The notes under the pieces are model-generated. The model did not search any database. It saw only the letters and a list, made by a program, of their open reading frames with translations, and was not told the DNA's origin. A stretch of 64,000 bases of DNA from UBA4085 sp964556755 (GTDB lineage Bacteria > Acidobacteriota > Aminicenantia > Aminicenantales > UBA4085). Positions within the stretch are counted from its first letter, which is position 1. The number at the start of each line of letters is the position of its first letter. Positions 24,045 to 31,446 of the stretch are shown piece by piece. Made by a program: the position numbers and the translations under genes. The stretch lies in NCBI GenBank assembly GCA_964556755.1, contig CAZKXI010000013.1, positions 13,197-77,196 on the forward strand. The letters are read 5' to 3'.

Positions 24045-25838
24045 ATGAGATCGAACAGGCTGAAGATACGCTACCTCAACGGCAGCCGGCTCTACCACGC
24101 CTTCCTGGCCGGAGGGGACGCGGTCATCAACGATCAAGTCTTCCTCAATCGCATCAACGTCTTCCCTGTTCCCGACGGGGACACGGGGACCAATATGGCT
24201 TCCACCTTTCGGGCCATCGCCGAAGGGGCCCGGTCCGGCCGCTCGATCCGGGAGACTCTCCGCTCCATCGCCGACGCCGCCCTGCACGGCGCCCAGGGCA
24301 ATTCGGGCCTGATCCTGGCCCAGTTCCTCTACGGACTCAGCCGCGAAGTCGGCCACGAATGGAGGCTGACGACCAAGTCTTTCGGCGAGTCCGTACGGAG
24401 GGCCGCCCAGCACGCCGCCCGGGCCATCCTCCACCCGGTCGAAGGGACGATGATCACGGTCATCCGCGACTGGGCCGAGTCCGTGTACCAGAAGCGGCTG
24501 CACACGGCCGACTTCGAGGAGCTCCTGGCCGAAGCCCTGCCCGCGGCCCGCCGGTCGCTCCGCGAGACGCCCCGCAAGCTGGCCGTCCTGGCCAGGGCCG
24601 GCGTCGTGGACGCGGGGGCCAAGGGATTCGTCGACTTCTTGGAAGGCATCCTCCAGTTCATCAAGCGCGGGCGCCTGCGCCGCGATCCCCAGCCCGGACC
24701 GGCCTGGACACCGGCCGAGGCCAAGACGCCGGCCCGCGACAAGTCCCTCCACAACCGGTACTGCGCCGAGGCTCTCCTGGCCGGCCAGGATCTGTCGCCC
24801 GAGGCCGTCCGGGCCGTCGTCGACCGCTTCGGGGATTCGGCCGTCGTGGCCGGCTCGGAGGACCGCATCCGCGTTCACGTCCACACCAACGAGCCGGACG
24901 GGCTCTTCGACCAGCTCAAGGATCTCGGCGCCATCCGCCAGATCAAGGTCGATGACATGCGCAAGCAGCACGAAGCCGCCTGGGCCCCCCGGTCCAGGGT
25001 GGCCGTCATCACGGACTCGGCCTGCGACCTGCCGCAGGAGATCATGGACGAGCGGCAGATCCACTTCGTGCCCATGTCGATCCAATGGGGCGAGCAGCTC
25101 TTCCTGGACAAGCTGACCATGAAGGCGGACCGGTTCTACGACCGGCTGCAGGCGGAGGACGTCCAGCCGACGTCGGCCGTCCCGGCCCTCAAGTCCTTCC
25201 AGAACGCCCTCTCCTACCTGGCCGGCCACTACGACTCGATCATCGCCGTCAGCCTGTCCTCCGGCCTGTCGGGCGTCCATGACGCCTTCCGCAAGGCCGC
25301 GGAAAGCCTGCCGGGCCGCAGGATCAGCGTCTTCGACTCGCGCTCCATCTCGGCCGGCGAGGGACTGATCGTGGCGCGGGCCACCGAGATGGCCCTGGCC
25401 GGCGAGGGGCACGAGACGATCGCCCGCGGCATCGAGTCCTGGACGGCCAAGACCCACCTGCTCATCGACGTCAGGACGCTCAAGCCTCTCATTCGCGGCG
25501 GGCGCGTCAGCCCGGCCAAGGGCTTCCTGGCCAGACTGCTCCACATCCTGCCTCTCCTGTCGCTCGACGGGAGCGGCAAGGCGGCTCCCTTCGGCAAGGC
25601 CTTCAGCCGCCGGGGCGCCATGGCCGGCATCCTGGCTCGAGTCGCCGAGCTGACGGGCCGGGACAAGCTGTGGAATTACGCGGTCGTTCACGCCAAGAAT
25701 CCCGGCCGGGCGAGCGCCTACCGGGACAGGCTGACGGCCTTGCTCGGCCGACCGCCGGCTTACATCATGGATGTCTCCCCCGTCATCGGGGTCCACTGCG
25801 GCGTCGGCGCCGTGGCCGTCGCCCTGCTGATGGAATAA
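24045..25838 (+). CDS. FakA (DhaL-domain kinase) fused to DegV/FakB fatty-acid-binding protein
   Basis: A 597-residue fusion; the ATG follows AAGGAG by four bases. Residues about 10-200 are a DhaL/DAK2 kinase (PVPDGDTGTNM, HGAQGNSGLILAQF). Residues about 240-315 match the FakA middle domain (NRYCAEALL, RIRVHVHTNEPDGL). Residues about 325-597 are a DegV/FakB fold (VAVITDSACDLP, PTSAVPALKSFQ, SLSSGLSG, FDSRSISAGEG). In Firmicutes FakB presents a fatty acid to separate FakA, which makes acyl-phosphate for phospholipid synthesis. Here both parts are one chain. The activity is inferred by homology. Confidence 0.88.
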   Translation: MRSNRLKIRYLNGSRLYHAFLAGGDAVINDQVFLNRINVFPVPDGDTGTNMASTFRAIAEGARSGRSIRETLRSIADAALHGAQGNSGLILAQFLYGLSREVGHEWRLTTKSFGESVRRAAQHAARAILHPVEGTMITVIRDWAESVYQKRLHTADFEELLAEALPAARRSLRETPRKLAVLARAGVVDAGAKGFVDFLEGILQFIKRGRLRRDPQPGPAWTPAEAKTPARDKSLHNRYCAEALLAGQDLSPEAVRAVVDRFGDSAVVAGSEDRIRVHVHTNEPDGLFDQLKDLGAIRQIKVDDMRKQHEAAWAPRSRVAVITDSACDLPQEIMDERQIHFVPMSIQWGEQLFLDKLTMKADRFYDRLQAEDVQPTSAVPALKSFQNALSYLAGHYDSIIAVSLSSGLSGVHDAFRKAAESLPGRRISVFDSRSISAGEGLIVARATEMALAGEGHETIARGIESWTAKTHLLIDVRTLKPLIRGGRVSPAKGFLARLLHILPLLSLDGSGKAAPFGKAFSRRGAMAGILARVAELTGRDKLWNYAVVHAKNPGRASAYRDRLTALLGRPPAYIMDVSPVIGVHCGVGAVAVALLME

Positions 25839-25841
25839 GGC

Positions 25842-26273
25842 TTACTTCAGCTCCGAGGTGCAGTGCGGGCAGCGGACGGCCCGCAGGGGGACGGCCGTCA
25901 AGCAGAAGGGGCAGTCCTTGGTCGTGGGAGCGGCCTCAGCCGGCTTCTTCCGGAAGGCGTTGATCCATTTGACCAGCAGGAAGACGGCCAGGGCTACGAT
26001 CACGAATTCCAGCAGCGTGTTGAGGAAGGCGCCGTAGGCGATAACCGGGGCGCCGGCCGCCTTGGCGGCGGCCAAGCCGTCGTAAGGCTGGCCCGAGAGA
26101 TTGAGGAACAGGCTTCCGAAGTCGACCTTGCCCAGGAGAAGGCCGATGGGCGGCATCAGGACGTCGTTGATCAGCGAGGTGACGATCTTGCCGAAGGCCG
26201 CGCCCATGATGAAGCCGACGGCCATGTCCATGACGTTGCCCTTCTGGATGAACTCCTTGAATTCCTTGATCAT
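25842..26273 (-). CDS. mscL: Large-conductance mechanosensitive channel with C-terminal zinc ribbon
   Basis: A 143-residue channel. The N-terminal helix and TM1 (FIQKGNVMDMAVGFIMGAAFGKIV) and TM2 (LLEFVIVALAVFLLVKWIN) are canonical MscL. MscL opens under membrane tension to release solutes on osmotic downshock. After TM2, residues about 118-140 hold two Cys pairs (CPFC and CPHC), a rubredoxin-like zinc ribbon replacing the usual helical bundle tail. It is convergent with the FakA-FakB gene (3-bp gap). Confidence 0.93.
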   Translation of the reverse strand: MIKEFKEFIQKGNVMDMAVGFIMGAAFGKIVTSLINDVLMPPIGLLLGKVDFGSLFLNLSGQPYDGLAAAKAAGAPVIAYGAFLNTLLEFVIVALAVFLLVKWINAFRKKPAEAAPTTKDCPFCLTAVPLRAVRCPHCTSELK

Positions 26274-26305
26274 GCTCTCCTCCCTCGACGATCGGTCTCG
26301 GACCC

Positions 26306-26334
26306 ACTCTAATCCCCGGTTGGACGGCCGTCAA
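26306..26334 (-). promoter_or_regulatory. Possible sigma-70 promoter for mscL
   Basis: On the minus strand TTGACG (26334-26329) and TAGAGT (26311-26306) are 17 bp apart, about 33 bases upstream of the mscL ATG. Confidence 0.45.
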
Positions 26335-26358
26335 GCCGGCGGATTCGCGTGTCCGCAT

Positions 26359-26388
26359 TTGATTCGGCCCTGAGCCTAGTGTTAAGAT
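26359..26388 (+). promoter_or_regulatory. Possible promoter for the sigma-54 activator gene
   Basis: TTGATT (26359-26364) and TAAGAT (26383-26388) are 18 bp apart, about 33 bases before the ATG at 26421. Match quality is moderate. Confidence 0.35.
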
Positions 26389-26420
26389 TAAGGACATAGG
26401 GATCTCCGAGGACCCTCTTG

Positions 26421-27836
26421 ATGGAAGCCAAGGAAAGACTGCTTGTCGCCGGCCGCGATGCGGCGCTCTTCGAGCTATTGGCTTCCACATCCGCCGCCGG
26501 TCTCTTCCAGGCCTCGTTCTGCCCCTGGGACGAGGATCTTCCGGCCTTCATCCGCGGCCACGACATACGCTTCGTCCTGCTCGATATCCCGGACGCCTCG
26601 GAGGCCGCCGCGGCCCGGCTCGAGGAGATCCGAGGCTCCGATCCCGCCCTGGACGTGCTTGTCGCCGGGCCCCCGCTCCATCCCGAAGAGGCCATGGACT
26701 GGATTCGCCGCGGCGCCGTCGACTATCTCCCCAAGCCCGTGGCCGGCGAGGCCCTCCGGGCCGCTCTGCAGAGATCCCTGGACAAGCGGGAGCTGCGGCG
26801 GGAGACGTTCCTCCTGGAGCGGAAGCTGGAGAAGAAGTACTATTTCCAGGGCCTCGTCAGCAAGAGCCCCTACATGATGGAGGTCTTCGGCCAGATCGAG
26901 GCGATCGCCCGCCACTTCTCCTCCATCCTCATCACCGGCGAGACCGGCACCGGCAAGGAGCTCGTCGCCCGGGCCTTGCACGCCCTGAGCGAGACGGCCA
27001 ACCGCCGCCTGGTCGTCTGCGACTGCGCCTCCATCCCCGACACCCTCTTCGAGTCCGAGCTCTTCGGCTACGCCCGGGGGGCTTTCACCGGGGCCGACCG
27101 CCCTAAGAGAGGCCTGTTCGAGGAGGCCCACGACGGCGTCATCTTCCTGGACGAGATCGGCGAGATCCCGCTGACCGTTCAGGCCAAGCTGCTGCGGGTC
27201 CTGGAGAACCGCCAGATCCGGCCGCTCGGCTCCAACGACGTTCGGACGGTCCATGTCCGGGTCGTAGCCGCGACCAACCGCGACCTGGCCGACCTCATCC
27301 GCCGCGGCGCCTTCCGGGAGGACCTCTATCACCGCCTCAACCGGGTCGAGATCCACCTGCCGCCTTTGCGCGAGCGGGCCGAGGACCTTCCCCTGCTCGT
27401 GCGCCACTTATTGGACGGGATCAACCGGGCCTTCGGCAAGTCGGTCAGGGGCCTCTCGCGCGACGTTCAGAAGGCCTTCCTCAAGCACGACTGGCCGGGC
27501 AACGTGCGGGAGCTCGAGAACGTCCTGCAGAGCGCCGTCATGACCACCCGCAGGGACTTCATCGACGTGGCCGACCTGCCCAAGTCGCTCCGCGAGCAGG
27601 CGGCCGTCCAGGCCCGGCCCGCCTTCGGCGGGCGGGACAGCCTCTCGACCTTGGAGGATTTGGAGAAGGAGTATATCGCCTATCTCCTGAAGCTGACCGG
27701 GTTCAACCTTAAAAGGACCGCCGAGGTCCTCAATATCTCGCGGACGACCCTCTACAACAAGATGGCCCGCTACGGCATCGCCCGCGAGCCGCGGGCGACC
27801 GCGTCCCGCCGGCCGGAGCCTCCGCCTTCGGACTAG
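26421..27836 (+). CDS. Sigma-54-dependent NtrC-family regulator with degenerate receiver domain
   Basis: A 471-residue regulator. Residues about 1-120 resemble a CheY receiver: the central Asp (VLLDIPD) and the Lys (DYLPKPV) are present, but the N-terminal acidic pair that binds Mg is missing (RLLVAGRDA). Classical phosphorylation is therefore doubtful. Residues about 145-380 are the AAA+ domain with GETGTGKE, the sigma-54 contact loop GAFTGA and Walker B VIFLDEIGE. The C-terminus carries a Fis-type HTH (NLKRTAEVLNISRTTLYNKM). No histidine kinase gene is adjacent. Targets are unknown. Confidence 0.9.
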   Translation: MEAKERLLVAGRDAALFELLASTSAAGLFQASFCPWDEDLPAFIRGHDIRFVLLDIPDASEAAAARLEEIRGSDPALDVLVAGPPLHPEEAMDWIRRGAVDYLPKPVAGEALRAALQRSLDKRELRRETFLLERKLEKKYYFQGLVSKSPYMMEVFGQIEAIARHFSSILITGETGTGKELVARALHALSETANRRLVVCDCASIPDTLFESELFGYARGAFTGADRPKRGLFEEAHDGVIFLDEIGEIPLTVQAKLLRVLENRQIRPLGSNDVRTVHVRVVAATNRDLADLIRRGAFREDLYHRLNRVEIHLPPLRERAEDLPLLVRHLLDGINRAFGKSVRGLSRDVQKAFLKHDWPGNVRELENVLQSAVMTTRRDFIDVADLPKSLREQAAVQARPAFGGRDSLSTLEDLEKEYIAYLLKLTGFNLKRTAEVLNISRTTLYNKMARYGIAREPRATASRRPEPPPSD

Positions 27837-27858
27837 GCGCAGGCCGGGGGCCCGGGCT

Positions 27859-28785
27859 CTAGATGGCCTGGACCGTCTCGATCTCCTTCAGCACGTCGTG
27901 GGCCAGGCGCAGGGCCTGCAGCCCCTCCTCGCCGCTGACCTTGCCGGGACGACCCTCGGCGATGCAGGTCAGAAAGTTCTGGATCTCCTTCTTCAGCGGC
28001 TCCTCCTTGCGGATCTTGAAGGTCTTGATGTCGGTCTGGCGTCCGCTGAGGGGGAAGACTTTGACTTCCTGGTCGATGTAGTCGATGGTGTAGTAAGCCG
28101 TCGGCTCGAAGATGCGCAGCTTGCGGACCTTGCCCTGGTGGACCCGGCTGGCGGTCAGGATGGCTACGCAGCCGGACTTGAACTCCAGCCGGGCGTTGGC
28201 GATATCGATCTTCTCGGACAGGACGTGGATGCCCGAGGAGCGGATGGCCCCGACCTCGTCATTGATCAGCGAGCGGATGATGTCCAGGTCGTGGATCATG
28301 AGGTCCAGGACCACGTCGACGTCCAGGGAGCGGGCCGAGAAGGAGCCCAGCCTCTGGACCTCGATGAACTTGGGCTCGGAGATCATGTCCGCGACCGCTT
28401 CCACGGCCGGATTGAAGCGCTCCAGATGGCCGACCTGGAAGATCAGGCCCTGGCGCTTGGCTTCGGCCACCAGCTCCTCGGCCTGGGCCACGGTCTCGGT
28501 GATGGGCTTCTCGACCAGGACATGCTTGCCCCTCCGGAGGAGCTCCAGCGAGATGGCATGATGCACCGAGGTCGGGGTGGCCACGATGCCGGCGTCGATC
28601 TCCTCGATCATCTCCCGGTAGTCCTGAAAGTACTTGACGCCGTGGCGGTTGCCGATCTCGAAAGCCTTCTTGAAGTCGATGTCGGCGACGGCCTTCAGCT
28701 CGCATTCCTCGAGATAGGAGGCGATCCGGGCGTGCTGCATGCCCAGGTACCCGACTCCGATGATTCCGACCTTGACCTTGTCCAT
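27859..28785 (-). CDS. Gfo/Idh/MocA family NAD(P)-dependent oxidoreductase, lipid-A locus
   Basis: A 308-residue oxidoreductase with Rossmann motif GVGYLGMQH and the family signature EKPITETVAQAEEL. It ends the lpxA-lpxI gene run (21-bp gap), so an envelope sugar is the likely substrate. In Acidithiobacillus and Leptospira a protein of this family (GnnA) oxidises UDP-GlcNAc at C3 so that GnnB can aminate it for amide-linked lipid A. No GnnB-type aminotransferase is in the window, so GnnA function is a hypothesis only. An unrelated sugar dehydrogenase is the alternative. Confidence 0.85.
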   Translation of the reverse strand: MDKVKVGIIGVGYLGMQHARIASYLEECELKAVADIDFKKAFEIGNRHGVKYFQDYREMIEEIDAGIVATPTSVHHAISLELLRRGKHVLVEKPITETVAQAEELVAEAKRQGLIFQVGHLERFNPAVEAVADMISEPKFIEVQRLGSFSARSLDVDVVLDLMIHDLDIIRSLINDEVGAIRSSGIHVLSEKIDIANARLEFKSGCVAILTASRVHQGKVRKLRIFEPTAYYTIDYIDQEVKVFPLSGRQTDIKTFKIRKEEPLKKEIQNFLTCIAEGRPGKVSGEEGLQALRLAHDVLKEIETVQAI

Positions 28786-28806
28786 GGAGAATCCTTTGCC
28801 CCTCGA

Positions 28807-29619
28807 TCAGGAGCGCTTGGCCAGGACGGCCAGCCCGGCCGCGTCGGCCAGGGCGATGGCCTCGTCCCTCTGGAAGAACGGCATGCGGCCGGCCTCGAAG
28901 CAGAGGGCCGCCGCCTTGACCTTGACCAGGCGGCGGACGGTGTCCAGGCCGACCGCCGGGATGTCGATGCGCGGGTCCTGCCGGGTCCGGGCCACCTTGA
29001 TCACGACGAGGCCCGGACCGGCCAGCCGGCCGGCTCTTTCAATCGCCTCGCTGGTGCCTTCCATCCCCTCCACCGCTACCACGGCCCGGTCCTTGACCGC
29101 CAGCGTCTGGCCGATCTCCTCGTCGGCCAGGAGGCGGGCCCGCTCCCAGCCGAACTCGATGTCCTCCAGGATGGCCGGCGTGGGCGGGACGGATCCCAGG
29201 AGGCCCGGCGGGCAGAGGTAGGGCTGCAGGAGGAAGGAGGGATCGACGACTTCCACGCCCTGGGCGCCGAGATAGTCGATGAGCGTCTGGATCAGCCGGG
29301 CCGGGGTCTTGTCCCGGATCTGGGCGATGATCTGGAACAGGGCGTCGTCCATGGTCTCGGGCGGCTGCAGGACGGCCTTCGGATCGATGGCCCCGGCCAT
29401 GACCGTCCGCCGGACCGACTGGCTCTTGAAGAAGGTGACAAGCTTGTCCAGCTCCGTCAGGCCGATCCACTCGAAGGCCGCAGCTCGGCTTTTGAGGTCG
29501 GGCTGAGCCTCGCTCCGGATGCCGGCTACGACGCACTCCAGGCCCAGCCGGGCGGCTTCCTCGAGAGCCAGGAGCGGGGACTCCCCCGCCCCGGCGATCA
29601 ATCCGATTCGCTCTCCCAT
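28807..29619 (-). CDS. lpxI: UDP-2,3-diacylglucosamine pyrophosphatase LpxI
   Basis: A 270-residue protein of the LpxI family, which hydrolyses UDP-2,3-diacylglucosamine to lipid X and UMP in lipid A synthesis, the alternative to LpxH. Recognisable parts are the start GLIAGAGESPL, the VMAGAIDPKAV segment, AVEGMEGTSEAI and DPRIDIPAVGLDTV. The last contains the Asp known to be catalytic in Caulobacter LpxI. The usual EGTD reads EGTS. It overlaps the 3' end of lpxA by 22 bp. Confidence 0.9.
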   Translation of the reverse strand: MGERIGLIAGAGESPLLALEEAARLGLECVVAGIRSEAQPDLKSRAAAFEWIGLTELDKLVTFFKSQSVRRTVMAGAIDPKAVLQPPETMDDALFQIIAQIRDKTPARLIQTLIDYLGAQGVEVVDPSFLLQPYLCPPGLLGSVPPTPAILEDIEFGWERARLLADEEIGQTLAVKDRAVVAVEGMEGTSEAIERAGRLAGPGLVVIKVARTRQDPRIDIPAVGLDTVRRLVKVKAAALCFEAGRMPFFQRDEAIALADAAGLAVLAKRS

Positions 29620-30419
29620 GTCTCCGCCGTTTTCTTGACCAAGCCGCGCTTGGAGGCGGCGATGAAGGCCAGCATCTCCTCCCGGTCGGGGCCGGGGACG
29701 ATCTCGTCCCGGATCGACTGGACCGCCTGGGCGGTATTGAGGCCGGCGTAGAAGAGCCGCTGGAACATCGCCTTGATCGCCGCGATCCGCTCCCGGTCGA
29801 AGCCCTTGCGCCTCAGCCCCACGACGTTCAGGCCGAAGACCTTGGCCGGCCGGGCCCCGACGACCCGGCTGAAAGGAACGACGTCCTGGGTGATGACCGA
29901 ATAGCCGCCGATGAAGGCGAAGCGCCCGATGCGGCTGAACTGGTGGACGCCGCTGAAGGCGCTGATCATGGCCTGGTCGCCGACGTGGACGTGGCCGCCC
30001 AGAGTCGCCCCGTTGATCAAGATGACCCGGTCCCCGACCCGGCAGTCGTGGGCCACGTGGACGTTGGCCATGAGGTAGTTGTCGCTGCCGATCGAGGTCA
30101 GCCGCTCCTCCTTGGTCGTGGCCCGGTGGACGGTGACGTACTCGCGCAGGATATTGCGGTCGCCCAGGACGACCCGGGTCTCCTCGCCGCGATAGCCGAC
30201 GTCCTGCGGCGGCGTGCCCAGGACCGAGAACATGCCGATGGAGTTGTCCGCTCCCAGTTCGGTCCAGCCCTCCACGACGACGTGCGACTCCAGGCGGGTC
30301 CGGGGGCCGATGGTGACATGCGGACCGACCAGGCAGAAGGGCCCGATGAAGGCCCCCTCCCCGAGACGGGCCCCCGGATCGACGACGGCGGTCGGGTGGA
30401 TGAAGGCGTCAACGGCCAT
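29598..30419 (-). CDS. lpxA: UDP-N-acetylglucosamine acyltransferase LpxA
   Basis: A 273-residue left-handed beta-helix enzyme made of hexapeptide repeats. It catalyses the first step of lipid A synthesis, transfer of R-3-hydroxyacyl from ACP to UDP-GlcNAc. The catalytic His is in MANVHVAHDC. The GTPPQDVGYRGEETRVVLGD stretch and the C-terminal helical region beginning LRRKGFDRERI fit the family. It overlaps fabZ by 11 bp and lpxI by 22 bp, so the operon is compact. Confidence 0.95.
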   Translation of the reverse strand: MAVDAFIHPTAVVDPGARLGEGAFIGPFCLVGPHVTIGPRTRLESHVVVEGWTELGADNSIGMFSVLGTPPQDVGYRGEETRVVLGDRNILREYVTVHRATTKEERLTSIGSDNYLMANVHVAHDCRVGDRVILINGATLGGHVHVGDQAMISAFSGVHQFSRIGRFAFIGGYSVITQDVVPFSRVVGARPAKVFGLNVVGLRRKGFDRERIAAIKAMFQRLFYAGLNTAQAVQSIRDEIVPGPDREEMLAFIAASKRGLVKKTAETWESESD

Positions 30420-30873
30420 GGATCTCCTCGCGGTCGATCAGGGAGGCCCACAGCGTCCCTTCCACGGCCAGCTCGCCATCGACGATGGCCCGCCCCTTCA
30501 GCTGGTGGAAGCGGCCCTTGATCTTATGCAGCTCGGCTTCCAGCCGGAGCTGGTCCCCGGGGACCACCGGCCGCCGGAACTTGGTGTCCTCGATCTTGCT
30601 GAGGAGCATGAACTTGGATTGGGGATTGGGGATGGAATGGTAGACCAGGATCCCGCCCGCTTGGGCCACCGCCTCGACGATGAGGACGCCCGGCATGATC
30701 CGGGCCAGGGGAAAGTGGCCCTGGAAGAACTCCTCGTTGAACGTCACGTTCTTCAAGGCCAGGATCGACCGCCCGGCGTCCATGGCCAGAACCCGGTCGA
30801 CCAGCAGGAACGGGTAGCGGTGCGGCAGGAACTTGAGGATGTCCTCGATGTTCAGGACCGGACCGGAGGTCAT
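30409..30873 (-). CDS. fabZ: (3R)-hydroxyacyl-ACP dehydratase FabZ
   Basis: A 154-residue hot-dog-fold dehydratase. Diagnostic motifs are LPHRYPFLLVDR, FFQGHFP (catalytic His) and MPGVLIVEAVAQ (catalytic Glu). It dehydrates 3-hydroxyacyl-ACP, the same pool LpxA draws from. The ATG at 30873 overlaps the skp stop as ATGA. Confidence 0.95.
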   Translation of the reverse strand: MTSGPVLNIEDILKFLPHRYPFLLVDRVLAMDAGRSILALKNVTFNEEFFQGHFPLARIMPGVLIVEAVAQAGGILVYHSIPNPQSKFMLLSKIEDTKFRRPVVPGDQLRLEAELHKIKGRFHQLKGRAIVDGELAVEGTLWASLIDREEIHGR

Positions 30874-31400
30874 TTTGCGGGGACGGCCTTGGCGGCGTCG
30901 TAGCGCTTGATGACCTCAGCCGTCATGTCGATGGTCGGGCTGACGTAGGCGGCCCCGCTCTTCTGCAGGTCGAAGATGAGGTCGAAGCCGCGCTCCTTGC
31001 CCAGGGCCTCGACGATCGGGATGAGCTCGTCCTGGACCCGCTTGAAGAGGCGGTTGGTCAGCTCCTGCATGCCGGCGTAGGCGTCCTCGGCCATCCGCTT
31101 GCGGTCGGTGGTCTTCTTCTCCAGGTCGGCGGTGGCCTGGGCGGCGGCCTCGTCGGTCAGGGTCAGCCGCTGGGTGCTGAGCTTGGTCTGGAGCTGGCGG
31201 ATGTCGTCGTCGAGCTTGGCGATGCTGGCCTGGTACTGCTTGTCCTTCTCCTGGATGCGGGCGATGACCTTCTTGCCCTCGACCGACTTCTCCAGGACGT
31301 CCTGCGAGTTGATGACGCCGATCTTGCCCGTCTGGGCGTACAGCCCGGCGAAGCCGCCGATGACGGCCATCACGATCAATGCGGCGATAAGTCTCTTCAT
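30870..31400 (-). CDS. skp: OmpH/Skp family periplasmic chaperone
   Basis: A 176-residue protein with a signal peptide (LIAALIVMAVIGGFAGLYA) followed by KIGVINSQDVLEKS, the typical Skp start. The long central region is a charged coiled coil (about 50-130), the tentacles that hold unfolded outer-membrane proteins on their way to BamA. The gene follows bamA by 46 bp. Confidence 0.92.
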   Translation of the reverse strand: MKRLIAALIVMAVIGGFAGLYAQTGKIGVINSQDVLEKSVEGKKVIARIQEKDKQYQASIAKLDDDIRQLQTKLSTQRLTLTDEAAAQATADLEKKTTDRKRMAEDAYAGMQELTNRLFKRVQDELIPIVEALGKERGFDLIFDLQKSGAAYVSPTIDMTAEVIKRYDAAKAVPAK

Positions 31401-31446
31401 GGTCCGACCTCCTCAGTCGAATGCGGGATGGCGTCCCGCGGCAGGC

